This document shows, in pieces, positions 13,222-23,765 of a stretch of DNA of 45,731 nucleotides. The stretch is from a virus. The stretch spans positions 1-45,731 of the IMG/VR virus record IMGVR_UViG_3300049855_000151; one strand, 5' to 3'. Position numbers and translations under genes: made by a program. The notes under the pieces are model-generated. The model ran no database searches and was not told the origin of the DNA. It saw nothing but the letters and a program-made list of their open reading frames with translations. Positions within the stretch are counted from its first letter, which is position 1; each line of letters starts with the position of its first letter.

Positions 13222-14607
13222 TTATTTAACGATCATGAAATCTTCTGGATCACTGTCTAGATACTGTTGAGCAAGATCTTTACTTACAGATTTAGTAGTA
13301 CCGGTTGATTTACGTTGTAATTTAACCATTTCACCTGAATTTTGAATAGATGTAGAACTTTCAGTACGAGCTTTAGGATTCTTAATATGTTCGTACATAT
13401 CTTCAGGTAATTCATTTCGTACTAAAAAGTTTTTAAATTCGGTTTCATTATCTAGTAAATGATCATAACCACTAAATAATCTACTTTGAGTACGTTTAAT
13501 TTGATCTTGTGCTAATTGTTTTTCGCGCACAATCGTATCTATAATACGTTTTACGAAAGCACCTTGACCTGCTCCTTGTGGTCTACTAGTAATGTATTCT
13601 GCAATTTTAGAAGCATCACCACGCCAAGAGTGTGGAATAAGTTCATTAGTTCCACTAACAGTAGATGCACCTGATTTTAACATCGCATCTAAGTTGATTG
13701 CTAATTCTCGAATCTGACGTTTATCAAGATTATTAGGATTTACACCTTCTACTAATTTTTCAATAGCTTCAGCAGACCTAACGATTCCGGCCATTTTTCC
13801 AAACGGAGTATTTCCTCTAGCTAAATTAGATTCAATACGTTTACTTAATTCAGCATAATCTTTATGCTTTTTAGCTTCATCCTTACTTTCTTGAGCAGTC
13901 TTCTTAATAACAGATAATTCATCCCGTTTTAATTTAACAAGTTCTTCACGAGATTTACGATTTTCTTCAGCTTCAAAACTTTTAAAGATAAAAGGAACTA
14001 ATTGCTTACCCATAGCAGCGGTAAAATCACCTTTCACATCTACATTATATTTTTTAGCAAACTGTTTAAAAGCCTTAGACACAGGACTATTAGGATCTTG
14101 TTCATCTAAAGCAATACGTTGAGCATAATCCGTAACTACACTACCTGCATTATTAATAGCTGTATTATCCATTCCTCTATCGGCAACTGGCCCTTTAGAA
14201 ATACCTGCTCCAATACGCTTACCTGCATCACTAATTTGATGTCGGAGGATAATATCATCTCGTAACCGTTGAGCATCAGCTAATCCTTGTTTTGCATCAA
14301 GTCCTTCACCTACATCTAATGTAAAATTAGTAGATTGGCTTGGATCTTGTTTAGCGGCTAAAGATAAATCTATCTGAGATTGTTCTTGCTTAGGTACTAA
14401 TTCTTCAGGTTTAAACGTAGGACTATTAATCATTTCTTCAGTAGGCATAGGCACTAAACCTTGAGCTTCTAATGAAGGACGTTCAGCAAATGTTTGTAAG
14501 AAAGACTTATTCTTTTCTTTAGCTAACATCTCATCTTCATTAGAATTAAGATCTTCTCCACCCATCCGATTAATAATAAAATCTATAATATGTTTTGGAA
14601 ATGCCAT
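13222..14607 (-). CDS. Putative internal virion protein
   Basis: A 461-residue, mostly helical, charged and Gln-rich protein with no membrane segment. Middle part is coiled-coil like (ENRKSREELVKLKRDELSV, VIKKTAQESKDEAKKHKDY). No catalytic motif seen. It lies between two other likely internal proteins, all sharing Ala/Gln/Lys-rich composition and short spacers, so it is placed in the ejection-protein group by position. ATG at 14607 follows AAGGATATT. Confidence 0.45.
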   Translation of the reverse strand: MAFPKHIIDFIINRMGGEDLNSNEDEMLAKEKNKSFLQTFAERPSLEAQGLVPMPTEEMINSPTFKPEELVPKQEQSQIDLSLAAKQDPSQSTNFTLDVGEGLDAKQGLADAQRLRDDIILRHQISDAGKRIGAGISKGPVADRGMDNTAINNAGSVVTDYAQRIALDEQDPNSPVSKAFKQFAKKYNVDVKGDFTAAMGKQLVPFIFKSFEAEENRKSREELVKLKRDELSVIKKTAQESKDEAKKHKDYAELSKRIESNLARGNTPFGKMAGIVRSAEAIEKLVEGVNPNNLDKRQIRELAINLDAMLKSGASTVSGTNELIPHSWRGDASKIAEYITSRPQGAGQGAFVKRIIDTIVREKQLAQDQIKRTQSRLFSGYDHLLDNETEFKNFLVRNELPEDMYEHIKNPKARTESSTSIQNSGEMVKLQRKSTGTTKSVSKDLAQQYLDSDPEDFMIVK

Positions 14608-14614
14608 AATATCC

Positions 14615-15814
14615 TTACGCAGGGTAGAAGCTATAAGAGCTTAATGATGATGGAACTGTTGATGATTGAGCTAATGAATTAGAAGTAATTGGTGCAACAG
14701 GTCGATTTAATAAAGCTAATTTCCTTTGTCTTTCATAATCTTGTGCTCGTAATTGATCTTGTCTAGCTTCAGCTACTAATCTAGCTTTTTCTTTAGCATT
14801 AGCATCTAAATATCCAGTAGCAATATCAGCCACTCCACCAGCAATATCACCGGCACTTTTCTTAGTTTGATCAGCTTGTCCTTGATAATACCCGGCTTCT
14901 GCATTCTTTGCATCTGCAATCAGTTTCTTTTGCTTTAATACATTATTCCAATAATCTTCTTGTGCTTTAGATTGGCGTCTAGCTTCTTCATTTGCTTGAC
15001 TAGTATTAGCATTGTGTACAGCTTGTTGAGTATTTAAATTTTGTTGCTGAGCTTGATTTTGAGCTGATACATTGCGCATTTGACGATTAATAGAATTATT
15101 AAGATTAAATTTAGTTAATTCATCATCAGCCTGAGCCTTAGTACTTTCTACATTAAAATCTTGTGCTCTTAATCCAGAAGTACCTGATAGATATCCGCTT
15201 AATGCACTTAAAGCGCGAGCAGAAGCATCTGAATTAACTTGTAATTGTTCATTAGCTAAACGATTTCCTCCACCTTGAGCTGATAATAAAGCAGAAGCTA
15301 GTTCTCCACCACTTCCAGCCTGTCCCCTAGACTGCATATTCTGCATAATCTGTTGACGTTTACCTTCAGTATCTGAAGCAATATTTTGTTGAACTTGTAG
15401 TAGTTTGGCTAGGTCTTGTGGACCCATACCAGTTTTACTTAATCCACCTAAACGTTGTAAAGCTTCAGTTTGGGCTTTACGTAGAGAAGGATCTTCTTGA
15501 ATACCAGCGACTTTAGAGAACGCCATATCCATTTGTTGTTCAAGTTGAGGACTATAAAGACCTACTTGTTTAAACTTCTCTAATAGTAAAGGTTTAGATA
15601 GATCTGGAGGTAGACCAGTCATTTCCATTTCACGAATAGCATCTTGTACAGCTTGAGTAGCTTTAAGCTGGTCATCTCCACTAAACATCTTTCCTAATGT
15701 ACCGCCGACAATACCAATGGCACCGCCAATTACAGTACCAAGTCCAGGCATAACGGAGGTTCCTATTCCTGCTCCTGTTGCTCCAGCTGAACCAATGTCT
15801 CCTAAATCTGACAT
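14615..15814 (-). CDS. Putative internal virion protein with glycine-zipper N-terminus
   Basis: A 399-residue protein. The first 45 residues are an extended Gly/Ala glycine-zipper (GSAGATGAGIGTSVMPGLG, then TVIGGAIGIVGGTLG), which often inserts into membranes. The rest is Gln/Ala-rich helix (ARALSALSGYLSG; NAQAQQQNLNTQ-like region). Proteins of this shape in short-tailed phages are ejected to build a channel across the envelope. ATG 15814 has AAAGGATTAAAAC upstream. Role is inference from composition and position. Confidence 0.5.
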   Translation of the reverse strand: MSDLGDIGSAGATGAGIGTSVMPGLGTVIGGAIGIVGGTLGKMFSGDDQLKATQAVQDAIREMEMTGLPPDLSKPLLLEKFKQVGLYSPQLEQQMDMAFSKVAGIQEDPSLRKAQTEALQRLGGLSKTGMGPQDLAKLLQVQQNIASDTEGKRQQIMQNMQSRGQAGSGGELASALLSAQGGGNRLANEQLQVNSDASARALSALSGYLSGTSGLRAQDFNVESTKAQADDELTKFNLNNSINRQMRNVSAQNQAQQQNLNTQQAVHNANTSQANEEARRQSKAQEDYWNNVLKQKKLIADAKNAEAGYYQGQADQTKKSAGDIAGGVADIATGYLDANAKEKARLVAEARQDQLRAQDYERQRKLALLNRPVAPITSNSLAQSSTVPSSLSSYSFYPA

Positions 15815-15826
15815 AGTTTTAATCCT

Positions 15827-17239
15827 TTAATAATTAACTCTTGTATTACCATACAATGTTTGTTCTAATTGAGATTTACGATTAGCTAAATCTGAACCAA
15901 TTTTTCCTAGATTTCCCTGCCACATTTTTAAGAAATTTTCAACATCTGAACGTTTACCTTCTGTTGGATTAGATGTTTGTAATTCCTGATTCCATTGATT
16001 TCTAATATTATTTAATGTAGTAGATAAATTATTCATATATGAATTAGCTTGATTTGCTGTCATTAATGAATTAGGTACAGTAAAAAATGGTTTCATTTGA
16101 TCTTCATATTGGTAGTAACTAGTTTTGGCTGGGCCTTTTACCGTAACTTTACCCGCAGCAGAAGGTTGATATGATTCAGGTCCAAGTATAGTACCTAAAT
16201 TAACTTGCTGATCTCCTGCTTGTTTATTAATATCTTCTTGTTTACTAGTTAAATATTGATTGATTTTATTTTTATCAAAACCATATATATCAGATTCACC
16301 TATTACGTTTTGGGTAGTATCTAATGGACTAACTTCTCCGCGTAATTTACTTAAAGCACCTAATCTAGCACGTTCAGAATCATTAGTTATATTACTTAAT
16401 GTGAGATTAGCTGGATTATAGAATTGATTTACTTTTAATCCATAAAGATTTTGCCCTTTAATTAATCCTAATTGCTGAGCTAGCTGAGAATCAAATTGAC
16501 CAGTACGTAAAGATGTATCAAGCTTTGTTTGCATAGTAGTCTGTTTATCTTGATAATTTTTTAATCTATTAGTTAATGAACCACGAGTTTCATCTACGTA
16601 ATCACCAATACTAGTATTTAATTTAGATTGAGTATCTGCTCCAAATTGTTCAGTTTGTCCTTTAGCAGAACGAACTTGTTCTTGTGTACCAGCTAAATCC
16701 GATTTTTGTCTACCTAATTGTTGTAATGCACTACGACGAGATTCGCCTAAAGAATTGGTAGATTGAGGAGTATTTAAAAATACGCTATCTAAAGTTTTTT
16801 GGCCGGTACTATATGCAGTTTGTGGAGTCTGTCCGTAATATCTTTGGAGTAAATTAGTTTTATAAGCAGGATTAACTAAATCCCCAGTCATAGACTTAGT
16901 ATTACCTAAAGCTGTTTCTAGATTAGTAGCATTAGGAGCAGTAAAACTAGGGGATAAAAATTTATTAAACTCAGTTAATTTATTAGGATCAGCTACAACC
17001 GCTTCTGGATTAGCTAATGAAGATTCACGAGCAGCTCTATTTTCTTCAGTATTAACATTAGCTTTATTAAGATCGGTAGAGAATTGATCTTTAGCCCCTT
17101 GAAAGGATTTATCTAATGATCCTAACTCGTTACCATACTGATCTGCAATCTTTTTACCTAGATTAGCATTAGGATTAGCTTGTAGATAGTTACGAATATT
17201 AATATACCCACTACCTTGTTTATTTGGATTTATTGCCAT
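15827..17239 (-). CDS. Putative internal virion protein, Asn/Gln-rich
   Basis: A 470-residue protein unusually rich in Asn, Gln, Thr and Ser, with helical stretches (EQVRSAKGQTEQFGADTQSK) and no membrane segment or enzymatic motif. It follows the tail-tube genes. The 22-base gap before its ATG has no clear Shine-Dalgarno but contains one copy of the TTAACAACTT element, so this gene may begin a separate (even nearly leaderless) transcript. Function unknown; virion association inferred from position. Confidence 0.5.
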   Translation of the reverse strand: MAINPNKQGSGYINIRNYLQANPNANLGKKIADQYGNELGSLDKSFQGAKDQFSTDLNKANVNTEENRAARESSLANPEAVVADPNKLTEFNKFLSPSFTAPNATNLETALGNTKSMTGDLVNPAYKTNLLQRYYGQTPQTAYSTGQKTLDSVFLNTPQSTNSLGESRRSALQQLGRQKSDLAGTQEQVRSAKGQTEQFGADTQSKLNTSIGDYVDETRGSLTNRLKNYQDKQTTMQTKLDTSLRTGQFDSQLAQQLGLIKGQNLYGLKVNQFYNPANLTLSNITNDSERARLGALSKLRGEVSPLDTTQNVIGESDIYGFDKNKINQYLTSKQEDINKQAGDQQVNLGTILGPESYQPSAAGKVTVKGPAKTSYYQYEDQMKPFFTVPNSLMTANQANSYMNNLSTTLNNIRNQWNQELQTSNPTEGKRSDVENFLKMWQGNLGKIGSDLANRKSQLEQTLYGNTRVNY

Positions 17240-17247
17240 ATGATACT

Positions 17248-17261
17248 ATAAGTTGTTAATA
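17248..17261 (-). promoter_or_regulatory. TTAACAACTT element before 15827-17239 gene
   Basis: Read on the - strand this is ATTAACAACTTATAG, one of eight copies of the window-wide element. It occupies nearly all of a 22-base intergenic gap, only 11 bases from the start codon. Confidence 0.5.
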
Positions 17262-17675
17262 TTATTCACCTGCTATCTCAATACGTAAATCGTATAAAGT
17301 ATCAGCTTGAAGCCCTGTAATATTATTAATAGTTACTAGATTTGTAGTTTGAGTGTAGCTAATGAATGGGTGACTAGTAGGGTAAGTACTGTTATTATCA
17401 GTACAAATGGCCCTGATTACGCTCATTCCACCAATCTGACCCTGGAGGCTTACTTGAAATTTGCCACCTGCTGTAGGGGTTCCTGATGCGTTAACCTTCA
17501 CCTGTATATCCTTAGTTAGACCTTTAAAGTTATCACTAATAGTAAGTTTATTATTTAAAGCATCATTTAGCTTACTAAAGTTATCATTTAGAATATTTCC
17601 AAGCTTATCCATTAACTCAACATTATCCTCACCAAACCGATTTTTATCAATATTTCTAAATAAATCTATCTTCAT
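17262..17675 (-). CDS. Small putative tail-associated protein
   Basis: A 137-residue protein. Residues 1-55 look helical (NVELMDKLGNILNDNFSKLND); the C-terminal 80 residues alternate like a beta sandwich (GGKFQVSLQGQIGG; NLVTINNITGLQADTLYDLRIEI), like a fibronectin-type or tail-spike accessory domain. Its start overlaps the stop of the large tail protein by one base, so it is probably co-translated with it. Exact role unknown. Confidence 0.5.
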   Translation of the reverse strand: MKIDLFRNIDKNRFGEDNVELMDKLGNILNDNFSKLNDALNNKLTISDNFKGLTKDIQVKVNASGTPTAGGKFQVSLQGQIGGMSVIRAICTDNNSTYPTSHPFISYTQTTNLVTINNITGLQADTLYDLRIEIAGE

Positions 17676-20600
17676 TATCTATACGCTCTTTCTTTAAGTT
17701 GGGTATTACCTGTAATAGTAGTACCAAATAATTTAAAAGTTTCTCTAGCAACTTTATGGATAAACTCTATTTGAATGTACCTACAGCGTTGATAGTTACG
17801 TGGAATATAGGTACGATAAGGCGCACCATGACTATTACCACCAAAGAACTGTTGTCCAAAAGGAGCACTTAATCCAAAGATTCCATTACCATCACCATTA
17901 AAAGGGTGTTCTAAGATCATAGGAATTAGATCTGTTTGAAAACCTATAATAGCTCTAGTGAAGGCTTTATTACTAAAAAGTAGTTGTAAGTCCCTTAATT
18001 GCTTATAATTAATAGGATCACCAAAAGTTAAAGCATTATACCTAATATCAGAATTAATATTATTATAGATCGTTAGATCACCTTGTAAAAAATCTAATAC
18101 ATAAGGTACTGTAATTTTATTCGTAACTAAATCAGTCGTTAGAATTAAGGTTTCTAAAGTAGTATAATTTTCAATCAAAGGATAATTAGTAAATCCTACT
18201 AAAGGATCACTGTTTAGTTTATTAACTATACTATTATAACAAGCTTGTAAATCATTAATATCATTATCTGACGTTGAAAACGTACAAGTTCCTGGACTAT
18301 AAGACGCTCCATTTAAAATATTAGTATCAATTGTAAATGTATTAGCATCAAAAACTGTAACAATATGAGATCCATCTATATTAGGAATAGTAGTACTACC
18401 AGTAATATTAATAACTCGACCAGATTGTAATCCATGTAAAGCTGATGTAATATCGCTAGGCATTTCTGCTGTAATATTAGTAATATTTTTATTAACTAAA
18501 GATTGGATAGCAATAGAATAACCAGTAGTTAATTCACTATCTAATTTAGTAGCTAGATCAAGTAACTTAGTCCTAGGATTATCACCTGCTACCATTTCTA
18601 ATAAAGAAAAATAATTAGTAGATGGAACAGAAGTATCTGTATCTAGTTGTTTTAATAACTGATTAAATAAATATACAGTAACAGTTTGTTGTTGAACTAC
18701 AACATCATCAATATTAACATTAGTTAAATTAGATAGTTCAATTGACTTACTATGAATATCATACTTATCTTGTCCTAAAGGATAAATATATTCACGATCT
18801 GAGTAATCAGTTCGATCAAAGTCTTTTCTTTCCTTCTCAATATAAGGAATATCAGATGCCCCAATATACATAATATCACTGTCAGATTCAACAACTGCAC
18901 AAGTACTTGCAGTATCCGCAGTTACCCAAGTATTAGTTAAAGTAGAAAATCTGTAAGTAATTTGTGCCTTAGTATCACTTTCTTCATTAACTGTACCTAA
19001 ATAATAAGTATTATCTGATTCATATCCACAACCCCAAGTTGCAGTTTTAAAATTAGTATAATTATTAGAAGATACTTCTTTAATAACATCATCAATAGAT
19101 TGAGAAATAAGATCTAATCCGGCTTCACTCAATCTATTAATTCCTTGTCTAGACCAGTAATAAATAAAACCATTTAATAAACTAACAGTTTCTGGTGCAA
19201 TTAAAATAGAACTTGGATCAAATACATCAAGTGTAAATGGAGGACCTTCTGAAGTTAATCTATAAATACCATCTTCTTTAAAAATAAATAAGCTATTAGA
19301 TAACCCTAGAATACGTAAAATTGATTTATTTCCTGCTCCAAGATCTACATAATTTAATAAAGGAACTGATTCAGGTTGCTGTAATTTAGAATAATATAAT
19401 CTATTAACTTGTTCTTCATCACTACTTGCAACTGCATCTTCTGTATTAAGTATAGCACCAGAGCTAGTTGTAGCTGCAGCATTACTTGTAATTTGAAAGG
19501 TAGTACTAGTTGAATTATCAACTTTCCAATAACCATCAACATTAGCTAGTCCTGTATTAACTAATAGAACATAATCACCATCAACTAGTCCATGTGCAGC
19601 TGATGTGGTAATAGTAGGAGTACCTATGCTAGTTGTAGCAGTAACCAAAGTATTACTTACATATAAAGGTCCAATATCTACGAAAAAAGATAATCCGGTA
19701 TTTGCATTATTACCTAAGAAATAAAAAGTATCATCATTAAGTAACCGTGATTCAAATGCAATTTTACCCGGAGGTTGTGTAGGATCATATAAATAATCAG
19801 CATAGATAGTTTCATTATCATTACTATTAACTACATGAGTTAAACTACGTGCAGTACTATCTATATTTTGAGATATACTTCCATCTGAAGCTAGGAGGAT
19901 TTCATTAGTTGCAACATTTTCACCTTGTCCCATGATAGTAGTTGTGGTTAAAAATCCTACTGGCATCGTTCCACTATTAGATGCTGTGGTATATCCCACT
20001 TTAACTGCAGTAACCGTAAAAGGATTAACAGTTGATCCTACAATAAAATCAGTATTATATTGTTGTAAAGTAGTTGCAGTTTTTCTTGCTACTTCAGATG
20101 CGGTATCATTAGTTTGAATATTAACACGAATACCAGTTTTACCACTAAGAGCTGGATCAGTAGCTACTCCACCACTAGTTTTATACCAAACATAGTACTC
20201 AGTTTCATTTTCACCTGAGTTGATTAAAAAATATTTACCATTAAAGTTATCTCCACTATCCGCAATCGTAGTAATAGTAGTAGTCTGAGCCTTTCCTAAT
20301 GTAAAACTATATACTTGTGATTGATTAGCACTATTAGTTATTAGTAGTTTAGGAAAAATACTATTATTATAGTCAGCAATCATTTGTGTAACACCAACTA
20401 AGGTTAATGTACGACGATGCTTCGTTCGAGTATTAGCATAGAACGTATAGTTTTTAAATAAAGTAATATCCTTAGCAACAGGAGGAGGCTGATTATTTTG
20501 TAAAATTCCTTCACCGCTTTGTTGATTAGTGTAAAGTAAAGCTCCTAGTAATGAATCGGGTGTAATATCTTCAATAACAATATACCCATTAGTAATATCA

Positions 20601-22057
20601 GTATTAGTTAGATACGTTTCAGATACTAATTGTAACTCATCTAATGGAGTTGTATTACTTAATGAAGTAGTTCCAGTAGCTTGACCATTACCTGAATTAG
20701 ATCTATATAACTGAATATAATAATTAGTATCTAATCCTTCAGGTAACGCTGCAGTAATCGTAGTTGTAGCAGTACTTGTTACATCTAAAATATTTAAATA
20801 TGTAGTTCCACTTATACTTGAAATTAAACCTACTAATTCACTTTGTAAACCAGTAATAAAGGATTGGATATAGTCTTGAATTTCAATTAGCTCTGCATTT
20901 GTAGGATTACTAGAAGGTACACTAGGCTGAGGGTACAATGTTGTATTAGAATACTTACTACGTTTAATAATAGCAGTAATATCTACTACTGGTGCTCCAT
21001 CAGTTGCAGTAAAATTAGTAGTTGGAGTTATAAGTACATTTACTCCGCTAACATTAGTTACAGTAAGGATATTATTATTCCATTCGTTAGGATTTCCTAG
21101 GCCCGAGTAGGTTGTAGAAATTAATTTATCTCCAACTGATACATAGTTTACCATTGACGTATTGAATACAAGAGTACCTGAAGTAGTAGACGTTCTTTGA
21201 CGTGTTGCAAGAATAGTAGTTGCAGCAGGTTGAGCAATATACATTCGGTCGTCGAGTTTAGTACCTAAAGCAATTACATGATTACGTAAAGTTACCGCTG
21301 ATGTAGTAGAAAGAACACTTCCGCTAGAAGTATCACTCGAATAATCATCTTGAAAACTTAATACTTGTCCTAATCGAGAAGTTGCACTATCAGTACGAAC
21401 GATATTATCTAAACTATTTAATAAACGATTATAATCTAATTGAATAAGATTAATTAAGTAGTTATAAATATCAATACGTTGAGATACAGAACCTAGTACG
21501 GAAATATTATTAGCATCAGTATAACCAATAACATATCTATAAGCTACTGCACTATCAGCTAAAAACCATCCAGATGAACTACCATCGACTACATCAACCT
21601 CTACTTGAAGATCTAATGCTTTTGCACCACCAGCATCTTTAATAAATCCAGTATCCTGTCCATTAAGAAGTAGATAATCTGTACTCGGAGCTGAGAGTTT
21701 TTTTATACCATTGTTGGTAGTAAAAAATAAATTATCATTATAGTTAACACTATGTATTCTAGTATCTTGGGGCTCAGTGTATGAACCATCAAAAGGAATG
21801 AATGAACCCTCACCATCACTATCCCAGTCTATTACTGTTCCATAGTGACGAAGAATTCTTTCATGATAGGTAAGAAGTTGTTTAGCTGATCCACCTAAGT
21901 TATCGCCATACGTACTGAAGCCTCGTCGTTTTTCAACTACACCTTCTTTACGTATAACAACATTAGATGCTTTAGCGAATGTACCAGGAGGGGTATCTAG
22001 GGTATTATAGGCACTTACTAGCCCTAAAGCTTTTAAAATAACATTTTGATCGCCCAT
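17675..22057 (-). CDS. Large tail tube / stabilisation protein (podovirus tubular-B-like)
   Basis: A 1460-residue protein. The N-terminus TFAKASNVVIRKEGVVEKRR followed by GFSTYGDN is typical of podovirus tail tubular B / stabilisation proteins that form the nozzle below the portal. It is larger than T7 gp12 because of insertions, including two copies of a beta module (near residues 800-860 and 1195-1260, AAHGLVDGDYVLL and LHGLQSGRVINI) also present in the neighbouring tail protein. The C-terminus SHGAPYRTYIPRNYQRCRYI is conserved-looking. ATG 22057 follows AAAAGG. Confidence 0.75.
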   Translation of the reverse strand: MGDQNVILKALGLVSAYNTLDTPPGTFAKASNVVIRKEGVVEKRRGFSTYGDNLGGSAKQLLTYHERILRHYGTVIDWDSDGEGSFIPFDGSYTEPQDTRIHSVNYNDNLFFTTNNGIKKLSAPSTDYLLLNGQDTGFIKDAGGAKALDLQVEVDVVDGSSSGWFLADSAVAYRYVIGYTDANNISVLGSVSQRIDIYNYLINLIQLDYNRLLNSLDNIVRTDSATSRLGQVLSFQDDYSSDTSSGSVLSTTSAVTLRNHVIALGTKLDDRMYIAQPAATTILATRQRTSTTSGTLVFNTSMVNYVSVGDKLISTTYSGLGNPNEWNNNILTVTNVSGVNVLITPTTNFTATDGAPVVDITAIIKRSKYSNTTLYPQPSVPSSNPTNAELIEIQDYIQSFITGLQSELVGLISSISGTTYLNILDVTSTATTTITAALPEGLDTNYYIQLYRSNSGNGQATGTTSLSNTTPLDELQLVSETYLTNTDITNGYIVIEDITPDSLLGALLYTNQQSGEGILQNNQPPPVAKDITLFKNYTFYANTRTKHRRTLTLVGVTQMIADYNNSIFPKLLITNSANQSQVYSFTLGKAQTTTITTIADSGDNFNGKYFLINSGENETEYYVWYKTSGGVATDPALSGKTGIRVNIQTNDTASEVARKTATTLQQYNTDFIVGSTVNPFTVTAVKVGYTTASNSGTMPVGFLTTTTIMGQGENVATNEILLASDGSISQNIDSTARSLTHVVNSNDNETIYADYLYDPTQPPGKIAFESRLLNDDTFYFLGNNANTGLSFFVDIGPLYVSNTLVTATTSIGTPTITTSAAHGLVDGDYVLLVNTGLANVDGYWKVDNSTSTTFQITSNAAATTSSGAILNTEDAVASSDEEQVNRLYYSKLQQPESVPLLNYVDLGAGNKSILRILGLSNSLFIFKEDGIYRLTSEGPPFTLDVFDPSSILIAPETVSLLNGFIYYWSRQGINRLSEAGLDLISQSIDDVIKEVSSNNYTNFKTATWGCGYESDNTYYLGTVNEESDTKAQITYRFSTLTNTWVTADTASTCAVVESDSDIMYIGASDIPYIEKERKDFDRTDYSDREYIYPLGQDKYDIHSKSIELSNLTNVNIDDVVVQQQTVTVYLFNQLLKQLDTDTSVPSTNYFSLLEMVAGDNPRTKLLDLATKLDSELTTGYSIAIQSLVNKNITNITAEMPSDITSALHGLQSGRVINITGSTTIPNIDGSHIVTVFDANTFTIDTNILNGASYSPGTCTFSTSDNDINDLQACYNSIVNKLNSDPLVGFTNYPLIENYTTLETLILTTDLVTNKITVPYVLDFLQGDLTIYNNINSDIRYNALTFGDPINYKQLRDLQLLFSNKAFTRAIIGFQTDLIPMILEHPFNGDGNGIFGLSAPFGQQFFGGNSHGAPYRTYIPRNYQRCRYIQIEFIHKVARETFKLFGTTITGNTQLKERAYR

Positions 22058-22067
22058 ACATTACCTT

Positions 22068-23762
22068 TTAAGGACGACGAATATTTGTAAAACGTCCTAA
22101 TCTTAGCGGAGAAGTCCTATTGAGAATCTTTTGTGAATTACCTTCTACTCTATTATTAATAAGAGTACTTTGGGCTTGATTAATATCTTGAATCTTACTT
22201 AAGCTTAACTGGAGTCCATTAGTATCACCAATAGCAGCAAGAATCCGAGCACATGTTCTTTCAGCTAGACCATTATGTAGATCAGGTGGTATATAAGGAA
22301 TAATACAAGTATGTTCTTCACAAATGTAATCACCTACTAATAGGTTTGTTGGTACATCATTAGTAGAAAACTGCACTGTATTAGCATTAAAATCTACACC
22401 ACCGTTAGGAACATCAACTGATAATCCTAAAATCTTATGTCCTGGATTAGTCTGTAAAAAGTCTACAACTGAACCGGGCTTTATATTAAGAGGAACATTA
22501 TTAAATACAACGGTTAGATTATCTTGAATTTCTAAATTAGCACCATTGTTAGTTTGAAATACAGTATTTACATAAGGATAATAAACATCTACATCACTTC
22601 CATTTACAATTGCATATAGAGTAAAGTTATTCATTATATTTTTAACTGATCCAGTACTACCAGATACAGTGACAACCGCATCAATTGAAAATGAGTTCTG
22701 AGCTACATTATGAATACTATAAATTCCATCAATAGAAGGAGTTGAATTACTACCTGATATTACAACTAAATCATCTTCATTATATCCATGATTAATAACA
22801 GTCAATACAGTAGGTTCATTAGCACTAATATTAGTAACACTTAAAGTTGGAGCAATAAAAGTATTTTTCCTATTACCTTGAGCAATATTATTAATAGTTG
22901 ATGCAAGAGTTGCTGCGCTAGTAAAAGGATTAGTTCCTACTGCACCTAATGCAGTTAAAGTAAATCCATTATTAGTCTTTTGAATAATACCTGTAGTCCC
23001 ACCTACAGTAATAGTATTTCCTGGAACAATATCAAACGTAGTCGCAGTACAGTTTGAAACACTATAAGTACCAATAATAACCGGAGAACAGTTGGTATTA
23101 GATACAATAACACTATCTCCATTTACTAATCCATGATTAGCTGAAGTAATAGTGATAGTCGTACCAGTACTAATAGATGTAATAGCACGTAAAGGAAAAT
23201 GGGTAGGAGTTATTGTTAAGGTATTGCTCGCTGCAATAGAGTTTAAAGTAATTTTTTTCTTAAACGAACTGATAATAGCAGCCTTATCGTTCGTAACTAG
23301 TAAGTTTGGACGTTGAAAGTAGTTAAATAATAAACTACCACTAACTCCTTGACCAGGATTAGGTACTAATACAACATCACTTCCTTCTAAGTAATACTTA
23401 TAAATATTAGTAGGATTATTATTTGACCTAGTGAAGAATGCTTTATTTTGAGGATCTATTAAAGTTAATTCAAAAAGATTGTTGTTCTGGTCTTGATAAA
23501 AAATAGATCGTAATTTTAAACCTATTGCACGATTAGGAATTTCATAATGATCTTGATTATCAATTAATGGAGTTGTAGATGTGGTGACAAAGAACTCTTC
23601 ATGATATAACATTACAGATGGTACTTGGGAAATTAATAATTCCTCATTAACAAACTTTAATATATCATCATCAGTAAATAATGACTGAGAAGAAGGCAGA
23701 CTTATCTTACGCTTGATGGATTCAATTATATCATTACTTGTATACCACGGTTTTGTAGACAT
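22068..23762 (-). CDS. Tail tube / head-tail adaptor protein (tubular-A-like) with two inserted beta modules
   Basis: A 564-residue protein. The N-terminal region (TDDDILKFVNEELLISQVPS; HYEIPNRAIGLKLR) resembles the adaptor/tubular-A proteins of podoviruses, usually around 200 residues. The extra length is mainly two copies of a beta module at residues about 195-262 (ANHGLVNGDSVIVSN) and 308-375 (INHGYNEDDLVVISG). The C-terminal CARILAAIGDTNGLQLSLSK returns to the helical adaptor fold. It should sit between portal and nozzle. ATG 23762 lies ten bases after the next tail gene's region and four after the upstream gene. Confidence 0.65.
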   Translation of the reverse strand: MSTKPWYTSNDIIESIKRKISLPSSQSLFTDDDILKFVNEELLISQVPSVMLYHEEFFVTTSTTPLIDNQDHYEIPNRAIGLKLRSIFYQDQNNNLFELTLIDPQNKAFFTRSNNNPTNIYKYYLEGSDVVLVPNPGQGVSGSLLFNYFQRPNLLVTNDKAAIISSFKKKITLNSIAASNTLTITPTHFPLRAITSISTGTTITITSANHGLVNGDSVIVSNTNCSPVIIGTYSVSNCTATTFDIVPGNTITVGGTTGIIQKTNNGFTLTALGAVGTNPFTSAATLASTINNIAQGNRKNTFIAPTLSVTNISANEPTVLTVINHGYNEDDLVVISGSNSTPSIDGIYSIHNVAQNSFSIDAVVTVSGSTGSVKNIMNNFTLYAIVNGSDVDVYYPYVNTVFQTNNGANLEIQDNLTVVFNNVPLNIKPGSVVDFLQTNPGHKILGLSVDVPNGGVDFNANTVQFSTNDVPTNLLVGDYICEEHTCIIPYIPPDLHNGLAERTCARILAAIGDTNGLQLSLSKIQDINQAQSTLINNRVEGNSQKILNRTSPLRLGRFTNIRRP

Positions 23763-23765
23763 TAA

